Positions 11,248 through 18,849 are shown, counted from the stretch's first letter. The stretch: DNA of 61,583 nt from an uncultured Lachnospiraceae bacterium (GCA_902793685.1 CADBEN010000012.1:1-61583); one strand, 5' to 3'. The notes: generated by a model from the letters alone, not told the origin. Made by a program: numbers and translations.

Positions 11248-12057
11248 ATGAAAGTGATTCTTTCAAGAAAAAGATTTGATTCATCCAACGGTGGATGCCC
11301 GAGTCCAATCATGCCGGATGGTACATTGCTGTCTTTGCCGATTCCGTCCCATGATGCGGACTTCTACGAAGAGCTTTCTTATCATGGAATAAGCTACTCA
11401 GAAATCCTAAAGCAGCTTCGACCCAAAAGGGTGTATGACCGTTGTCATGTGGATCCGGATATCCGGCAGAATTGCAGGACCGCTAATGTTAAAGGCTGGG
11501 TTCCGGCTTTTGGTCAGATTGATGCTGCGCAAGGACTTCTCGCTAATGCAGGAGTTGAAGCCGGAGATCTGTTCCTTTTCTTTGGCTGGTTCAGGAAGAT
11601 TGAAAAAGGTACTGGCGGATACCATTTTGTAAGAAAGAATAGTCGAGATTTTTATTCATGGGCTGACCTGCATGTAATCTATGGATATATGCAGGTCAAA
11701 ACTGTATTAACAGATCCTGCTGAAATCAAGAAATACGCATGGCATCCTCATGTTTCATATAATAGGCTTGTTAATAAGACCAATGCATTGTATTTACCCA
11801 CAAATTGTCTCTCCTGGAATCCGAAGATGCCGGGATGGGGAACTCTGGATTTCTGTAAAGACCGTGTTCTTACCATGGAAGGAAAGAAGCGAGGAACATG
11901 GAATCCGTTGCCATTCCTTCTTCCAGAGCATGTTTATGGAAATAAGAAAAATTCTGCGAACAATGGTGGACTCTACTATAGCGGTATTTGGCAAGAACTC
12001 ATAATCTTTGAGTCGGACGGCTTATTTGAATGGGTCGACAGTGTGCTATCTGGCTAA
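11248..12057 (+). CDS. Nmad3-like protein (nucleotide modification associated domain 3)
   Basis: The 269-residue protein begins MKVILSRKRFDSSNGGCPSP and continues IMPDGTLLSLPIPS. This N-terminus is typical of the Nmad3 family, which comparative genomics links to DNA base modification and restriction loci. No catalytic mechanism is established for the family to my knowledge. The gene lies 60 bases after the GIY-YIG gene on the same strand, so it may be the last gene of the restriction operon. Weak upstream sequence makes the start slightly uncertain. Confidence 0.7.
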   Translation: MKVILSRKRFDSSNGGCPSPIMPDGTLLSLPIPSHDADFYEELSYHGISYSEILKQLRPKRVYDRCHVDPDIRQNCRTANVKGWVPAFGQIDAAQGLLANAGVEAGDLFLFFGWFRKIEKGTGGYHFVRKNSRDFYSWADLHVIYGYMQVKTVLTDPAEIKKYAWHPHVSYNRLVNKTNALYLPTNCLSWNPKMPGWGTLDFCKDRVLTMEGKKRGTWNPLPFLLPEHVYGNKKNSANNGGLYYSGIWQELIIFESDGLFEWVDSVLSG

Positions 12058-12092
12058 TGCATAAATGAAGAACAGGTTTCGGTAAATAAAGG

Positions 12093-12165
12093 CAGTTGTG
12101 AAACAACTGAGAAACATCTTGCTGTAATTTGAAAAATGGGACTACAACATAAGAACTGTTGTAGT
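12093..12165 (+). promoter_or_regulatory. Two perfect hairpins before the small HEPN-like gene
   Basis: CAGTTGT-GAA-ACAACTG lies at 12093-12109, and ACTACAAC (12141-12148) pairs with GTTGTAGT (12158-12165) across a 9-base loop. Both share the ACAAC/GTTGT core, so they could also pair with each other. Neither is followed by a T tract. They lie just before the ribosome-binding site of the next gene and could control its translation or bind a regulator. Confidence 0.4.
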
Positions 12166-12176
12166 GGAGAGAACAT

Positions 12177-12692
12177 ATGGGAGATAGTAGTAATAATTCA
12201 GGAGCTTTCCAAGCATATGATACAGGACTTGCATTTGCGCATGCAGTTGAGGTTTTGCTCTGTCAGTATGATAAAGGAATACATATGCTGAATTATAAGG
12301 ATGTAATGCTGTCGATTCCGATTATTGTCAACGGGGCATTTGCATGTGAATTGTTTTTAAAGTCATTGTTAACAGAACCGTCGCGAATCCATTTATTAAA
12401 GGAACTTTTTTTGGGACTAGGAAAACAAGATAATTGTTTATATGATAAAGTGATGCAGCAATCGATATTCGAAATGAAAAAGATAGATGATGGATATAAT
12501 GAAGACATCTTTTGGAATGATTTGGAGCATATAAACAAAGCATTTGAGGAGTTACGATATATGCATGAGCCCAAGAATATACCTGAACAAAGATATAATC
12601 TTGATTTTTTGTGCCGGTTCTGCTTTGTGCTGAGGAAGAATTGTGAAGATAAATATGGGCCGAGGCCATTGATTACCGGTCCTAATAGGTAA
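12177..12692 (+). CDS. Small HEPN-like helical protein
   Basis: The 171-residue protein is all-helical in appearance. It starts with a DTGLAFAHAVEVLL segment and contains IIVNGAFACELFLKSLL, a pattern common in HEPN-like domains of defence islands, followed by AFEELRYMHEP where an Arg and a His lie close together. The exact Rx4-6H catalytic spacing is not present, so RNase activity is doubtful. ATG 12177 follows GTGGAGAG. It stands alone, with more than 100 bases before it and a long non-coding stretch after it. Confidence 0.5.
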   Translation: MGDSSNNSGAFQAYDTGLAFAHAVEVLLCQYDKGIHMLNYKDVMLSIPIIVNGAFACELFLKSLLTEPSRIHLLKELFLGLGKQDNCLYDKVMQQSIFEMKKIDDGYNEDIFWNDLEHINKAFEELRYMHEPKNIPEQRYNLDFLCRFCFVLRKNCEDKYGPRPLITGPNR

Positions 12693-13034
12693 CAAAAGGG
12701 TTTGACTATCAAGTGTTTTGTGAAAAATTTAAATGGTAAAGCGTTTAAAGCTAAAGGACACTTTACGTCAGTAACAACGAAGCTTTGCATGAGCAGGATG
12801 ATGCCTTGATACCCACAAAGAGCTTGATGGTCAGCATATCATTCTTGTATGAGAGGGGGATAATCTCTTACTGACGTTAAGAGCGTAATAAGTGTGTAAC
12901 GGGCAAATAGGCTTTGTGATTTAATTCTGTGTTACTAGTGATTGCTTGACTTTATTGAAACAGTGCTTATGATATTCGTAGAATATAACTATCCTTCGGA
13001 CACATAACTGCTAATGAATGCTTGGAGAGATGTC
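12693..13034 (+). other. Non-coding stretch with a long-range stem
   Basis: No gene is evident here. ACGTCAGTAA at 12765-12774 is perfectly complementary to TTACTGACGT at 12868-12877 and encloses a 93-base interior. That interior has further partial stems (AAGCTTTG with CAAAGAGCTT; AGAG with CTCT). This may be a structured RNA of about 113 nt or only an operator pair. No T-rich terminator directly follows. Confidence 0.3.
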
Positions 13035-13427
13035 ATGACTTATATCATCATCATAGGTTTGATTGTCTTTGGAATGTGGCTTGCTGGAAAGATTCTCCCT
13101 ATTATTCTTCGGTGCCTGTTGTATTCATTGCTTGCAATTCCGTTGTGGATTGTTTTTGGAAAATATGTACCAGGAGTTTATGATGAGTGCGCGCTTGCGT
13201 TAATCATTTTTGTACTTGCTATTGCAAGATCGTGGAGTAGAGAAAAGGTTACGAGAGAACATGAGGCGGAAGAGCCTAAAACGTATGTTGTAAACACGAA
13301 ATCAAATGTGATTCATAGTCTTTGGAGTCCATCAGCAGCTGATATTAGTGAAGAACATCGGGAGTATATTACGGAATCTGAAATGCTTTCGCTGAAACGA
13401 TTCAAATGGTTCAAACTTAAGAAATAA
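13035..13427 (+). CDS. Small membrane protein with degenerate metal-binding-like tail
   Basis: The product is about 130 residues. The N-terminal 65 residues hold two or three hydrophobic segments (YIIIIGLIVFGMWLAG, then a second, then LALIIFVLAIA). The C-terminal soluble part reads YVVNTKSNVIHSLWSPSAAD and ends in lysines. It resembles the small Cys-containing domain with the pattern YVxNxxSxxxHxxxC seen in nuclease-associated tails, but all its cysteines are missing. ATG 13035 was chosen because GGAGAG lies 6 bases upstream; an upstream ATG at 13014 has no such site. Function unknown. Confidence 0.5.
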   Translation: MTYIIIIGLIVFGMWLAGKILPIILRCLLYSLLAIPLWIVFGKYVPGVYDECALALIIFVLAIARSWSREKVTREHEAEEPKTYVVNTKSNVIHSLWSPSAADISEEHREYITESEMLSLKRFKWFKLKK

Positions 13428-13505
13428 GATTCTCGTGTAGATACTGGCAGCGGCAACCAGGCAATCTACTATTTGAAGGGATGAAGACGAACGTCAACGA
13501 CTAGT

Positions 13506-13640
13506 ATCTCGTTGATGTGCATAGGAACATCTTGAAGAACTCAGAGAAAGCAATCGGGAAAGCGAAAGGGAATAGAGTGGGATCGATGAGAGAAGGGGAG
13601 TGGCTTTAAATTTGTTACTCCCTCATAAGCAGGAGTTATC
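13506..13640 (+). repeat. Non-coding repeat copy A, upstream of the DUF262 gene
   Basis: This untranslated segment shares a colinear series of conserved blocks with 15424-15565: ATCTCGTTGATGT, a GAACATCTTGAAGAAC-like block, AGTGGCTTTAA, and AAGCAGGAGTTAT near the end. In copy A, ACGTCAACGA and TCGTTGATGT (13490-13517) can form a 10-bp stem. The function is unknown. Confidence 0.45.
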
Positions 13641-13654
13641 GCGAGGTAAAAGTA

Positions 13655-15350
13655 ATGTCTTTTGATGCACATGAAGATAAAGTGATGGAGCTTTTTAATA
13701 GAAAGGTATATAACGTTCCACGTAACCAAAGGCGCTATGTTTGGAATAAAGACAATTGGCGGGAGCTATTTGACGATGTGATGGCTGTTGTTAATGGTGT
13801 ATTTCGTTCACACTTCATTGGGAGCATTGTTCTAAAGACAGATCCAATGTACAATGGTCTTCCTCAGTATTCTTTGATAGATGGACAGCAAAGAACAATC
13901 ACATTGTCTATTTTTCTTGCCAGTATTATGTTTTGGATGAAGAAATATGGAATGGAGAATGATTTCAATGGAACATTGCCATATGTAATTGCCAAAGATG
14001 ATAAAAACAACGATATTGTTATGGTTACTGCGGAGAATAATAGTTCATTAGAGAATATTATTGATGCTATTATTAATCTTTCGGGAGACGACATAAAAAA
14101 AAGCTACAGTAACATCTATTGTAGAAGGGAATCTTCTTAATAAATCAGATAAGAATATTGGGGATGCCTTCAAGTTTTTCATGAATGCAATTTACGAAAC
14201 ATATGATAGAGAAAACAAGAATCCTCAGATTCTTATAAAATTACGGAATGCTGTAAGAGAAATATCATTTGTAAATATTACAGCTACAACAGAAGAGGAT
14301 TCATATAAAATATTTGAGATACTTAATGCTAGAGGTTTGGATCTTGAGGATCACGAACTTTTAAAGAACTATATCATGAGGTATATTCAACCTGAAGCTA
14401 CGCGTGATAAAGCGAAGGCTGAATGGAATCGTATTGAGACAGTGTTAGGGCAATCAAATTTAAAAAAGTTTGTGCGACATTACACGACACACAGATATGG
14501 GGATTACCGGAGCAAGTCTGACACTTCAGATTATAAAATCATTCAAGATCATAATAAAGGAAAGGAAACGGGGCAACTTCTTGCAGATTTGGAAAAAAAG
14601 GCTACGTACTATTTGAAATTGGTGGCACCTAATAAAGATGGAGATAGTTCAAACTGCTCAGAAGTCGAATACAGAATATATTCTTTTTTCAAAAAGAAGC
14701 GGCAAGAGCAAATGCGTCCTGTTTTGCTTAGCCTAATTTCTCACTATGTAGAGAAAACATTAGCGCAGAAGCTATATGAGAATACCATTGAGTTTCTTTT
14801 TAACTATTATGTCTGCTATAACATTATCGGAGAAGAAAACTCAAACAGATTAACGGATATTATGAACAAATATGCCGCCAAGATTAACCGGGATTGTTCT
14901 GAAGAAACAATCAACCAGTTTATTGATGAATTAAGGAGAAAACTTCCATCGGAGAGCATGTTCATTAATGCTTTCCAAAATGTTGGATGGTCACACCATG
15001 ATAGCATTCATGAGGGTGAAAAGAACAAAACCCGTGTGCAGACTATCCTGGAAATATTTGAAAGACATAATAATCACGGAAACTTTGCAGAAGATTTTAC
15101 AATTGAACATATCCTGCCTGATGGTGTTAGTCTAGAAAACAGTCAAATAGGAAATCTTCTTCCCTTGGAGGCACATCTAAATAAACGATGTCAGACCAAG
15201 CCCTTGGCAGAGAAGTTATCAATATATGCAGAATCATCATATTTTACAGCACGCATGTTTTGCAAACGTTATGCAGATGAGATTTTTCTTCCTGAAAAAC
15301 GTACAGAATATATGGCAAAAGAATTCTACAAGAATATCCTTAAGCTATAA
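13655..15350 (+). pseudogene. DUF262-DUF1524 (GmrSD/SspE-like) defence protein, frameshifted at an A8 run
   Basis: The upstream frame (13655-14140) is a DUF262 domain with the nucleotide-binding motif YSLIDGQQRTITL and the VPRNQRRYVW start. The downstream frame (14181-15350) completes it and ends in a DUF1524 HNH-type nuclease (FTIEHILPDG, then IGNLLPLEAHLNKRC). Such proteins cleave modified or phosphorothioated phage DNA in the GmrSD, BrxU and SspE families. The break falls in eight consecutive A residues at 14095-14102. Removing one A would join the halves into about 565 residues with a natural sequence across the junction. It may be a true mutation, a slippage-controlled gene or a sequencing error. 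GAGGT lies 7 bases before ATG 13655. Confidence 0.8.
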
Positions 15351-15423
15351 ACTGTTACATCCGATAATTATTTAAATACAAAAAGCGAATGATATTTACC
15401 TGGACTGAATCGTTGATATCGTC

Positions 15424-15565
15424 ATCTTGTTGATGTAGAGTAGAATATCCTGAAGGACGTAGAGACCTTCTAAGGCGAGAGCGGGGAGTGATGAAAGAAA
15501 AATGGTAGTGGCTGTAATGTAGCTGCTACTATTTGAGCAACTGTTGAATACGCAGGTGCTATTAT
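15424..15565 (+). repeat. Non-coding repeat copy B, downstream of the DUF262 gene
   Basis: This segment is a diverged counterpart of 13506-13640, with ATCTTGTTGATGT, AGAATATCCTGAAGGAC, AGTGGCTGTAAT and ACGCAGGTGCTAT in the same order. It begins about 75 bases after the DUF1524 stop. The two copies therefore bracket this gene. Confidence 0.45.
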
Positions 15566-15735
15566 TGTTGCAATATATATAACCTATAAACTATGCAACA
15601 TATTATTTAAAGTTATATTATTTGCTTTATGCTCATGCTCGAGTGTTTCAGACAGAACCGACTTCCCGCGATTAATCCAGTCCATTTATCTATACTTGCT
15701 TGAAACCGAAGGATTATTTCCATGCGCTGCATTGA

Positions 15736-15996
15736 TATCTAAGAATAGATCTACTACAAATCACCAAAGTATCTGACGTTCTGTCCTTACCGGATCTCAC
15801 AGTTGGGGCGCACATTGACCACCAGTGTGAAAAGATTAACGGCTTGGCCATTGATAAGGGGATACATATCGCGTTTCCCTCGAAGATGAACGGCGTGGTG
15901 GAGATCCAGTCCCTGAATTTCCTGAAGCGGGCGCAATTCTATATTGTAAATTACCAAATATGGCAGACATCAAGGAGAAAAGGTGAGAAAGAATAA
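15736..15996 (+). pseudogene. Gene remnant, 86 open codons without a start
   Basis: The frame is open from 15736 to TAA 15994-15996 and has no usable start. It translates into protein-like sequence (SDVLSLPDLTVGAHIDHQCE, then IHIAFPSKMNGVVEIQSLNF). It is more GC-rich and better composed than its surroundings, so it looks like the 3' end of a deleted gene. I do not recognise the family. Confidence 0.4.
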
Positions 15997-16339
15997 GGGG
16001 GTTTTTAGGCGGACGAAGCTGTAATTGCTGTATTATAAGAAAAAGTTAACGTCCAGACGCCGACAGGCAGCGACACATAGTCTGTAGAATGGGAACAAAA
16101 AGGCATTGCGGATAAGATATACTGAGGCCGAATTATTTTCTGTGAACAAAAGAGGGAAGAGAATAAAAGTAGGGATTTGAACTTACGCGCGCCGGGATTC
16201 CGAATATTCGAAAAACCAAATGTTTATGCGGTGTTCAGGTGGATTGAAATTAGTTTACGCACCATATACCTTATATATGTTCCATTTTGAACCTTTTCAA
16301 TGAAAATAGAAACTCATGCGAAATTCCTGCTCTTTGGAG
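15997..16339. other. Non-coding AT-rich stretch
   Basis: I see no gene, RNA or clear repeat between the remnant above and the phased repeats below. Short stop-rich frames on both strands suggest decayed DNA. Confidence 0.4.
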
Positions 16340-16520
16340 AACATATACAGATATATGTGGTGCCGGAAAAAGCACCTTCATTGAACATAGACATGTATAT
16401 GTGCTTTATGAAAGTTGCCACTTTTGAGCATAGACACGTATATGAAGAGCCTAAATAAGGACTCAGAACAACATAGACGCGTATATCTGGATATCACAAA
16501 TGAACATAGACATGTATATG
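16340..16520 (+). repeat. Five helically phased palindromic repeats
   Basis: The consensus AACATAGACATGTATATG starts at 16340, 16384, 16427, 16470 and 16503. Each contains a near-perfect dyad CATA-n8-TATG with a palindromic centre (ACATGT, ACACGT-like or ACGCGT). Spacings of 44, 43, 43 and 33 bases are close to whole turns of the helix. This fits cooperative binding of a dimeric protein on one face of the DNA, such as an operator array or recombinase accessory sites. Confidence 0.7.
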
Positions 16521-16530
16521 AAAAGCATTG

Positions 16531-16571
16531 CCTGCTGCCGGGTGGTTCCCGGCGGCGGGCATAGTTGTTTT
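16531..16571 (+). terminator. Hairpin with short T run
   Basis: CCTGCTGCCGGG (16531-16542) pairs with CCCGGCGGCGGG (16548-16559), 12 bp with two G-U pairs and loop TGGTT. A TTGTTTTT run follows at 16564-16571. It separates the phased repeats from the regulator promoter. Terminator activity is plausible but the T run is offset. Confidence 0.45.
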
Positions 16572-16627
16572 TACAGAAAACGTTATCCAGCAGAAAATGA
16601 TTGGTTGCATGCCTGCGCTATATGAAA

Positions 16628-16705
16628 ATGCAAATATTGCATATTTACGTTGACAATAATGTGCAAATAATGCATAATCATGATGAAGGGGAGGTGCAAA
16701 TAATG
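16628..16705 (+). promoter_or_regulatory. Promoter and operator repeats of the XRE-nucleotidyltransferase gene
   Basis: The -35 box TTGACA is at 16650-16655 and the -10 box CATAAT at 16673-16678, with an ideal 17-base spacer. The palindrome ATGCAA-ATA-TTGCAT lies at 16628-16642. GTGCAAATAATG occurs exactly twice, at 16661-16672 (between the boxes) and at 16694-16705 (running into the start codon). Three related sites around one promoter suggest autoregulation by the XRE domain of the encoded protein. Confidence 0.75.
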
Positions 16706-17185
16706 ACCGAACTGAAAACAAGAAGAATCGAGAAGAAGCTGACACAGCAGGAAGTGTCGAAGAGAATAGGGATATCTCTGCGTTCCTATATTACCTATGA
16801 GAACGATGAGGAAAAGGTAAGGACTCCGAAGTACAGATTTCTGCTGCAGGAATTGGAAAAGATGGATCCGCTGGACGAGACCCACGGGATACTATCTCTG
16901 GAAGATATAAAAAATGCATGTGCCAGTGTGTTTGATTCCTATCAAGTGGAGTTTTGCTATCTTTTTGGCTCCTATGCAAAAGGCAAAGCCACAGAGGTAA
17001 GCGATGTGGATCTGTTGGTCTCCACAGAAACAACAGGCCTTCGTTTTTTTGAGATGACAGAGCGGCTAAGAGAAGTGCTTCATAAAAAAGTGGATGTTCT
17101 GGATCTGAAGCAGCTGGTGAATAACGAAGCACGGATTCGGGAAGTCCTGCGGGAAGGGGTGCGGATCTATAGATCGCATTCCTGA
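16703..17185 (+). CDS. XRE helix-turn-helix fused to MNT-type nucleotidyltransferase
   Basis: The 160-residue protein has a Cro/CI-type helix-turn-helix at about 5-55 (TRRIEKKLTQQEVSKRIGIS) and a minimal nucleotidyltransferase domain at about 70-155. That domain has the signature LFGSYAKGKATEVSDVDLLV, with the GSY and DxD metal-binding residues intact. Nucleotidyltransferases of this size act as antitoxins that AMPylate HEPN toxins (MntA/HepT). ATG 16703 was chosen because GGGGAGGTG lies just upstream; an upstream extension in frame has no such site. No HEPN gene is adjacent, since the island end follows within 160 bases. Its partner may be a distant HEPN-like gene of the island, or lost. Confidence 0.8.
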   Translation: MTELKTRRIEKKLTQQEVSKRIGISLRSYITYENDEEKVRTPKYRFLLQELEKMDPLDETHGILSLEDIKNACASVFDSYQVEFCYLFGSYAKGKATEVSDVDLLVSTETTGLRFFEMTERLREVLHKKVDVLDLKQLVNNEARIREVLREGVRIYRSHS

Positions 17186-17338
17186 ACTGTATGTTCTTAT
17201 TTAATAATGAAGTAAGCTGACCTCTATTTATGTGGGGTGTATCTGTCTTTTTATCTGAGATTGGCCCCGGATTGGCCCCGGGGCAGGTGCCGGTTGCAAA
17301 AAAGCCAGGAAACATGCGGGTCTTTTGACCCTGGAACA
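17186..17338 (+). other. Island right-end non-coding segment
   Basis: GATTGGCCCCG occurs twice in tandem near 17259-17280, and GGGTC-TTTT-GACCC forms a small hairpin at 17318-17331, just before the att-like repeat. Short direct repeats next to an att site can be recombinase arm sites, but this is only a suggestion. No gene is seen. Confidence 0.3.
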
Positions 17339-17413
17339 GGGTCTGCAACACCCTGATCGCCGGTTCGATTCCGGCTTTCGCCTCGACGAGGGACCATCGA
17401 AAGATGGTCCCTT
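17339..17413 (+). repeat. attR-like direct repeat (partial tRNA-Cys)
   Basis: This copies 371-445 with two mismatches. It contains the tRNA-Cys 3' half from the anticodon stem and the terminator hairpin, but no 5' half, so it cannot make a tRNA. It marks the right boundary of the island. Confidence 0.85.
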
Positions 17414-17492
17414 CAGAACGAAGACAAAGCAGCTTTAGGATGCGCATCCTAAAGCTGCTTTGTCTTCGTTCTGCCACCGGCTAAGCCGGTGG
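17414..17492. repeat. 60-bp perfect palindrome plus adjoining 9-bp hairpin
   Basis: Bases 17414-17473 form a perfect inverted repeat with 30-bp arms and no spacer, starting CAGAACGAAG and ending CTTCGTTCTG. Directly next to it, CCACCGGCT-A-AGCCGGTGG (17474-17492) forms a second hairpin. There is no T run. It begins at the base after the att-like repeat. It may be the end of a small transposable element or a strong bidirectional barrier. Confidence 0.75.
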
Positions 17493-17510
17493 TTCTGATT
17501 TTCAGATCGA

Positions 17511-17580
17511 TCACTTTCCGGCGGGGGAATTACTTTCCGGGATCAGTCACTTTCCGTCGGGTCAGTTACTTTGCTCCGGG
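17511..17580. repeat. Four imperfect ACTTTCCG repeats
   Basis: TCACTTTCCG or TTACTTTCCG starts at 17511, 17530 and 17547, with a variant TTACTTTGCTCCGG at 17566. Spacings are 19, 17 and 19 bases. The last copy supplies the stop codon of the minus-strand gene. Arrays like this occur at the ends of some insertion sequences, but no transposase is present. Confidence 0.5.
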
Positions 17581-18582
17581 CACGTCAGACGCGGCCATGG
17601 ATGCGGTGACGAAGGTGCTGCATTTGTCGGTGGCGCCGGAAATGGCGGTCACGGGGAATGCGCCTGCATGATCCCCGGAGGAGATGAACAGGCAGCGGGA
17701 GGGGATGCCCTCCGGCACGGTAAGCACCCAGGCGTCTCCCTTGCCCTTGACGATTTCCGACTCTGCGGCAATGCCGGTGGGATCGAAGGAGAGAGTCGCA
17801 GGATTGAAGCTCACATCTGCCAGGGTGACTTTGACGCTGTCCTTCAGCGGGATCACATAGAGGCGGTCTGTCGCGCCCTGATCCACCAGGTTCAGCGCAG
17901 GAAGGTACGGATTCGCTATGCTCGGCGGATTGATGACCACCAGTGCCAGGGCGTCTTCCGGTGCGGTGTCGGCGAATACCTTCCAGCTGTTCTCCGAGAG
18001 AGTCCGCGCGTAATCAACGTAACGGTAGAGCGGTGTATCAGACTGGTCTACTTCAAAGGTGTAAGTATGTCCGCTGGTGTCCGTCACGACAGCTTCGGTT
18101 CCGTCTTCATTCAACCGGATCTCATTTACCTCGGCCCCGTCCGTGGTGCCGATTACATTGCCTTTGAAATTGTAGACCGTGTTGAAATCGGAGTAGACCG
18201 CTGTGGTGATATCATCGCCCGCCCAGGTCAGGTTGGCGCCGGTGATGGTCTGTTCGACGAGGCCGATATCCAGGTTGTAGAGGCAGTAAAGGCTGTGGTG
18301 CGGGTTCACGTGGACCTTGGCGACGACCCAGTTTCCCACCTGCTTCGCGTCCAGGATCTGGTTCGCAAGGGCGCCGTATTCTGAGAGGTCTACGGTTTTT
18401 CCGTCGACCTTGAGCTGTGTTCCTTCCCAGGAAATGTTTTTGGCGGCTTTTTTGAATGCGGGCCCGTAGTTTTCGACCTGGGAGAAAACTGCTTCTGCGC
18501 CGGGAAAGGCATGGGCGCATAAAGGATTGGCGGATACCAGAAGGCATCCGGTGAAAGCGAGCAGAAGTCCTCTTTTTTTCAT
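17566..18582 (-). CDS. Secreted protein of unknown function
   Basis: The 338-residue protein begins with a clear signal peptide (MKKRGLLLAFTGCLLVSANP, then cleavage likely after AHA). The mature part looks beta-rich (NNxxTWAGDDITTAVYSDFN, HTYTFEVDQSD) and has no transmembrane helix, lipobox or sorting signal. I do not recognise a domain. The ribosome-binding site AGGAGGGA lies just upstream on the minus strand. The stop codon lies inside the ACTTTCCG repeat array, so the original C-terminus may have been changed by an insertion there. Confidence 0.75.
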   Translation of the reverse strand: MKKRGLLLAFTGCLLVSANPLCAHAFPGAEAVFSQVENYGPAFKKAAKNISWEGTQLKVDGKTVDLSEYGALANQILDAKQVGNWVVAKVHVNPHHSLYCLYNLDIGLVEQTITGANLTWAGDDITTAVYSDFNTVYNFKGNVIGTTDGAEVNEIRLNEDGTEAVVTDTSGHTYTFEVDQSDTPLYRYVDYARTLSENSWKVFADTAPEDALALVVINPPSIANPYLPALNLVDQGATDRLYVIPLKDSVKVTLADVSFNPATLSFDPTGIAAESEIVKGKGDAWVLTVPEGIPSRCLFISSGDHAGAFPVTAISGATDKCSTFVTASMAASDVPGAK

Positions 18583-18746
18583 GATTAATCCCTCCTGTTA
18601 TTTTCGATGCACAGACAGTGTCCTGTCCCGGTCGTCTGATGAGCGGGCGGTCTGAGTTCCTGCGAAGACTGTGTCTGACAGACTCCTTACAATGATTGTA
18701 CCAAGATGCGATATCGATGAACAGGCGCTAAATTCTTAACTTAAAG

Positions 18747-18774
18747 GAGAGACTATCGAAAGATGGTCTTTTTT
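18747..18774 (+). terminator. Terminator-like hairpin
   Basis: GACTATC-GAAA-GATGGTC with a T6 tail matches the tRNA-Cys terminator style. Nothing on the plus strand immediately upstream obviously needs it, so it may be a leftover of an earlier arrangement. Confidence 0.6.
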
Positions 18775-18849
18775 CGATTTTACGGAAATAGGGTCCGCAA
18801 GTCTGTGTTATGATGAAATATATTGAGAAGTGTATTTCCGGAGGTTTTC

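Noticed and set aside
14095-14102. Programmed -1 ribosomal frameshift at the A8 run
   Set aside because: The reading frames are joined by a +1 or a one-base deletion, not by -1, so the usual slippery mechanism does not fit.
16190-16225. GGGATTTGAAC-like segment considered as part of a tRNA on the minus strand
   Set aside because: The T-loop consensus is there but the flanking stem does not pair and no cloverleaf can be built.
16340-16520. Five repeats considered as a CRISPR array
   Set aside because: Repeats are short and internally palindromic, the spacing of 33-44 bases is too regular and short for spacers, the intervening DNA is non-unique AT-rich sequence, and no cas gene is present.
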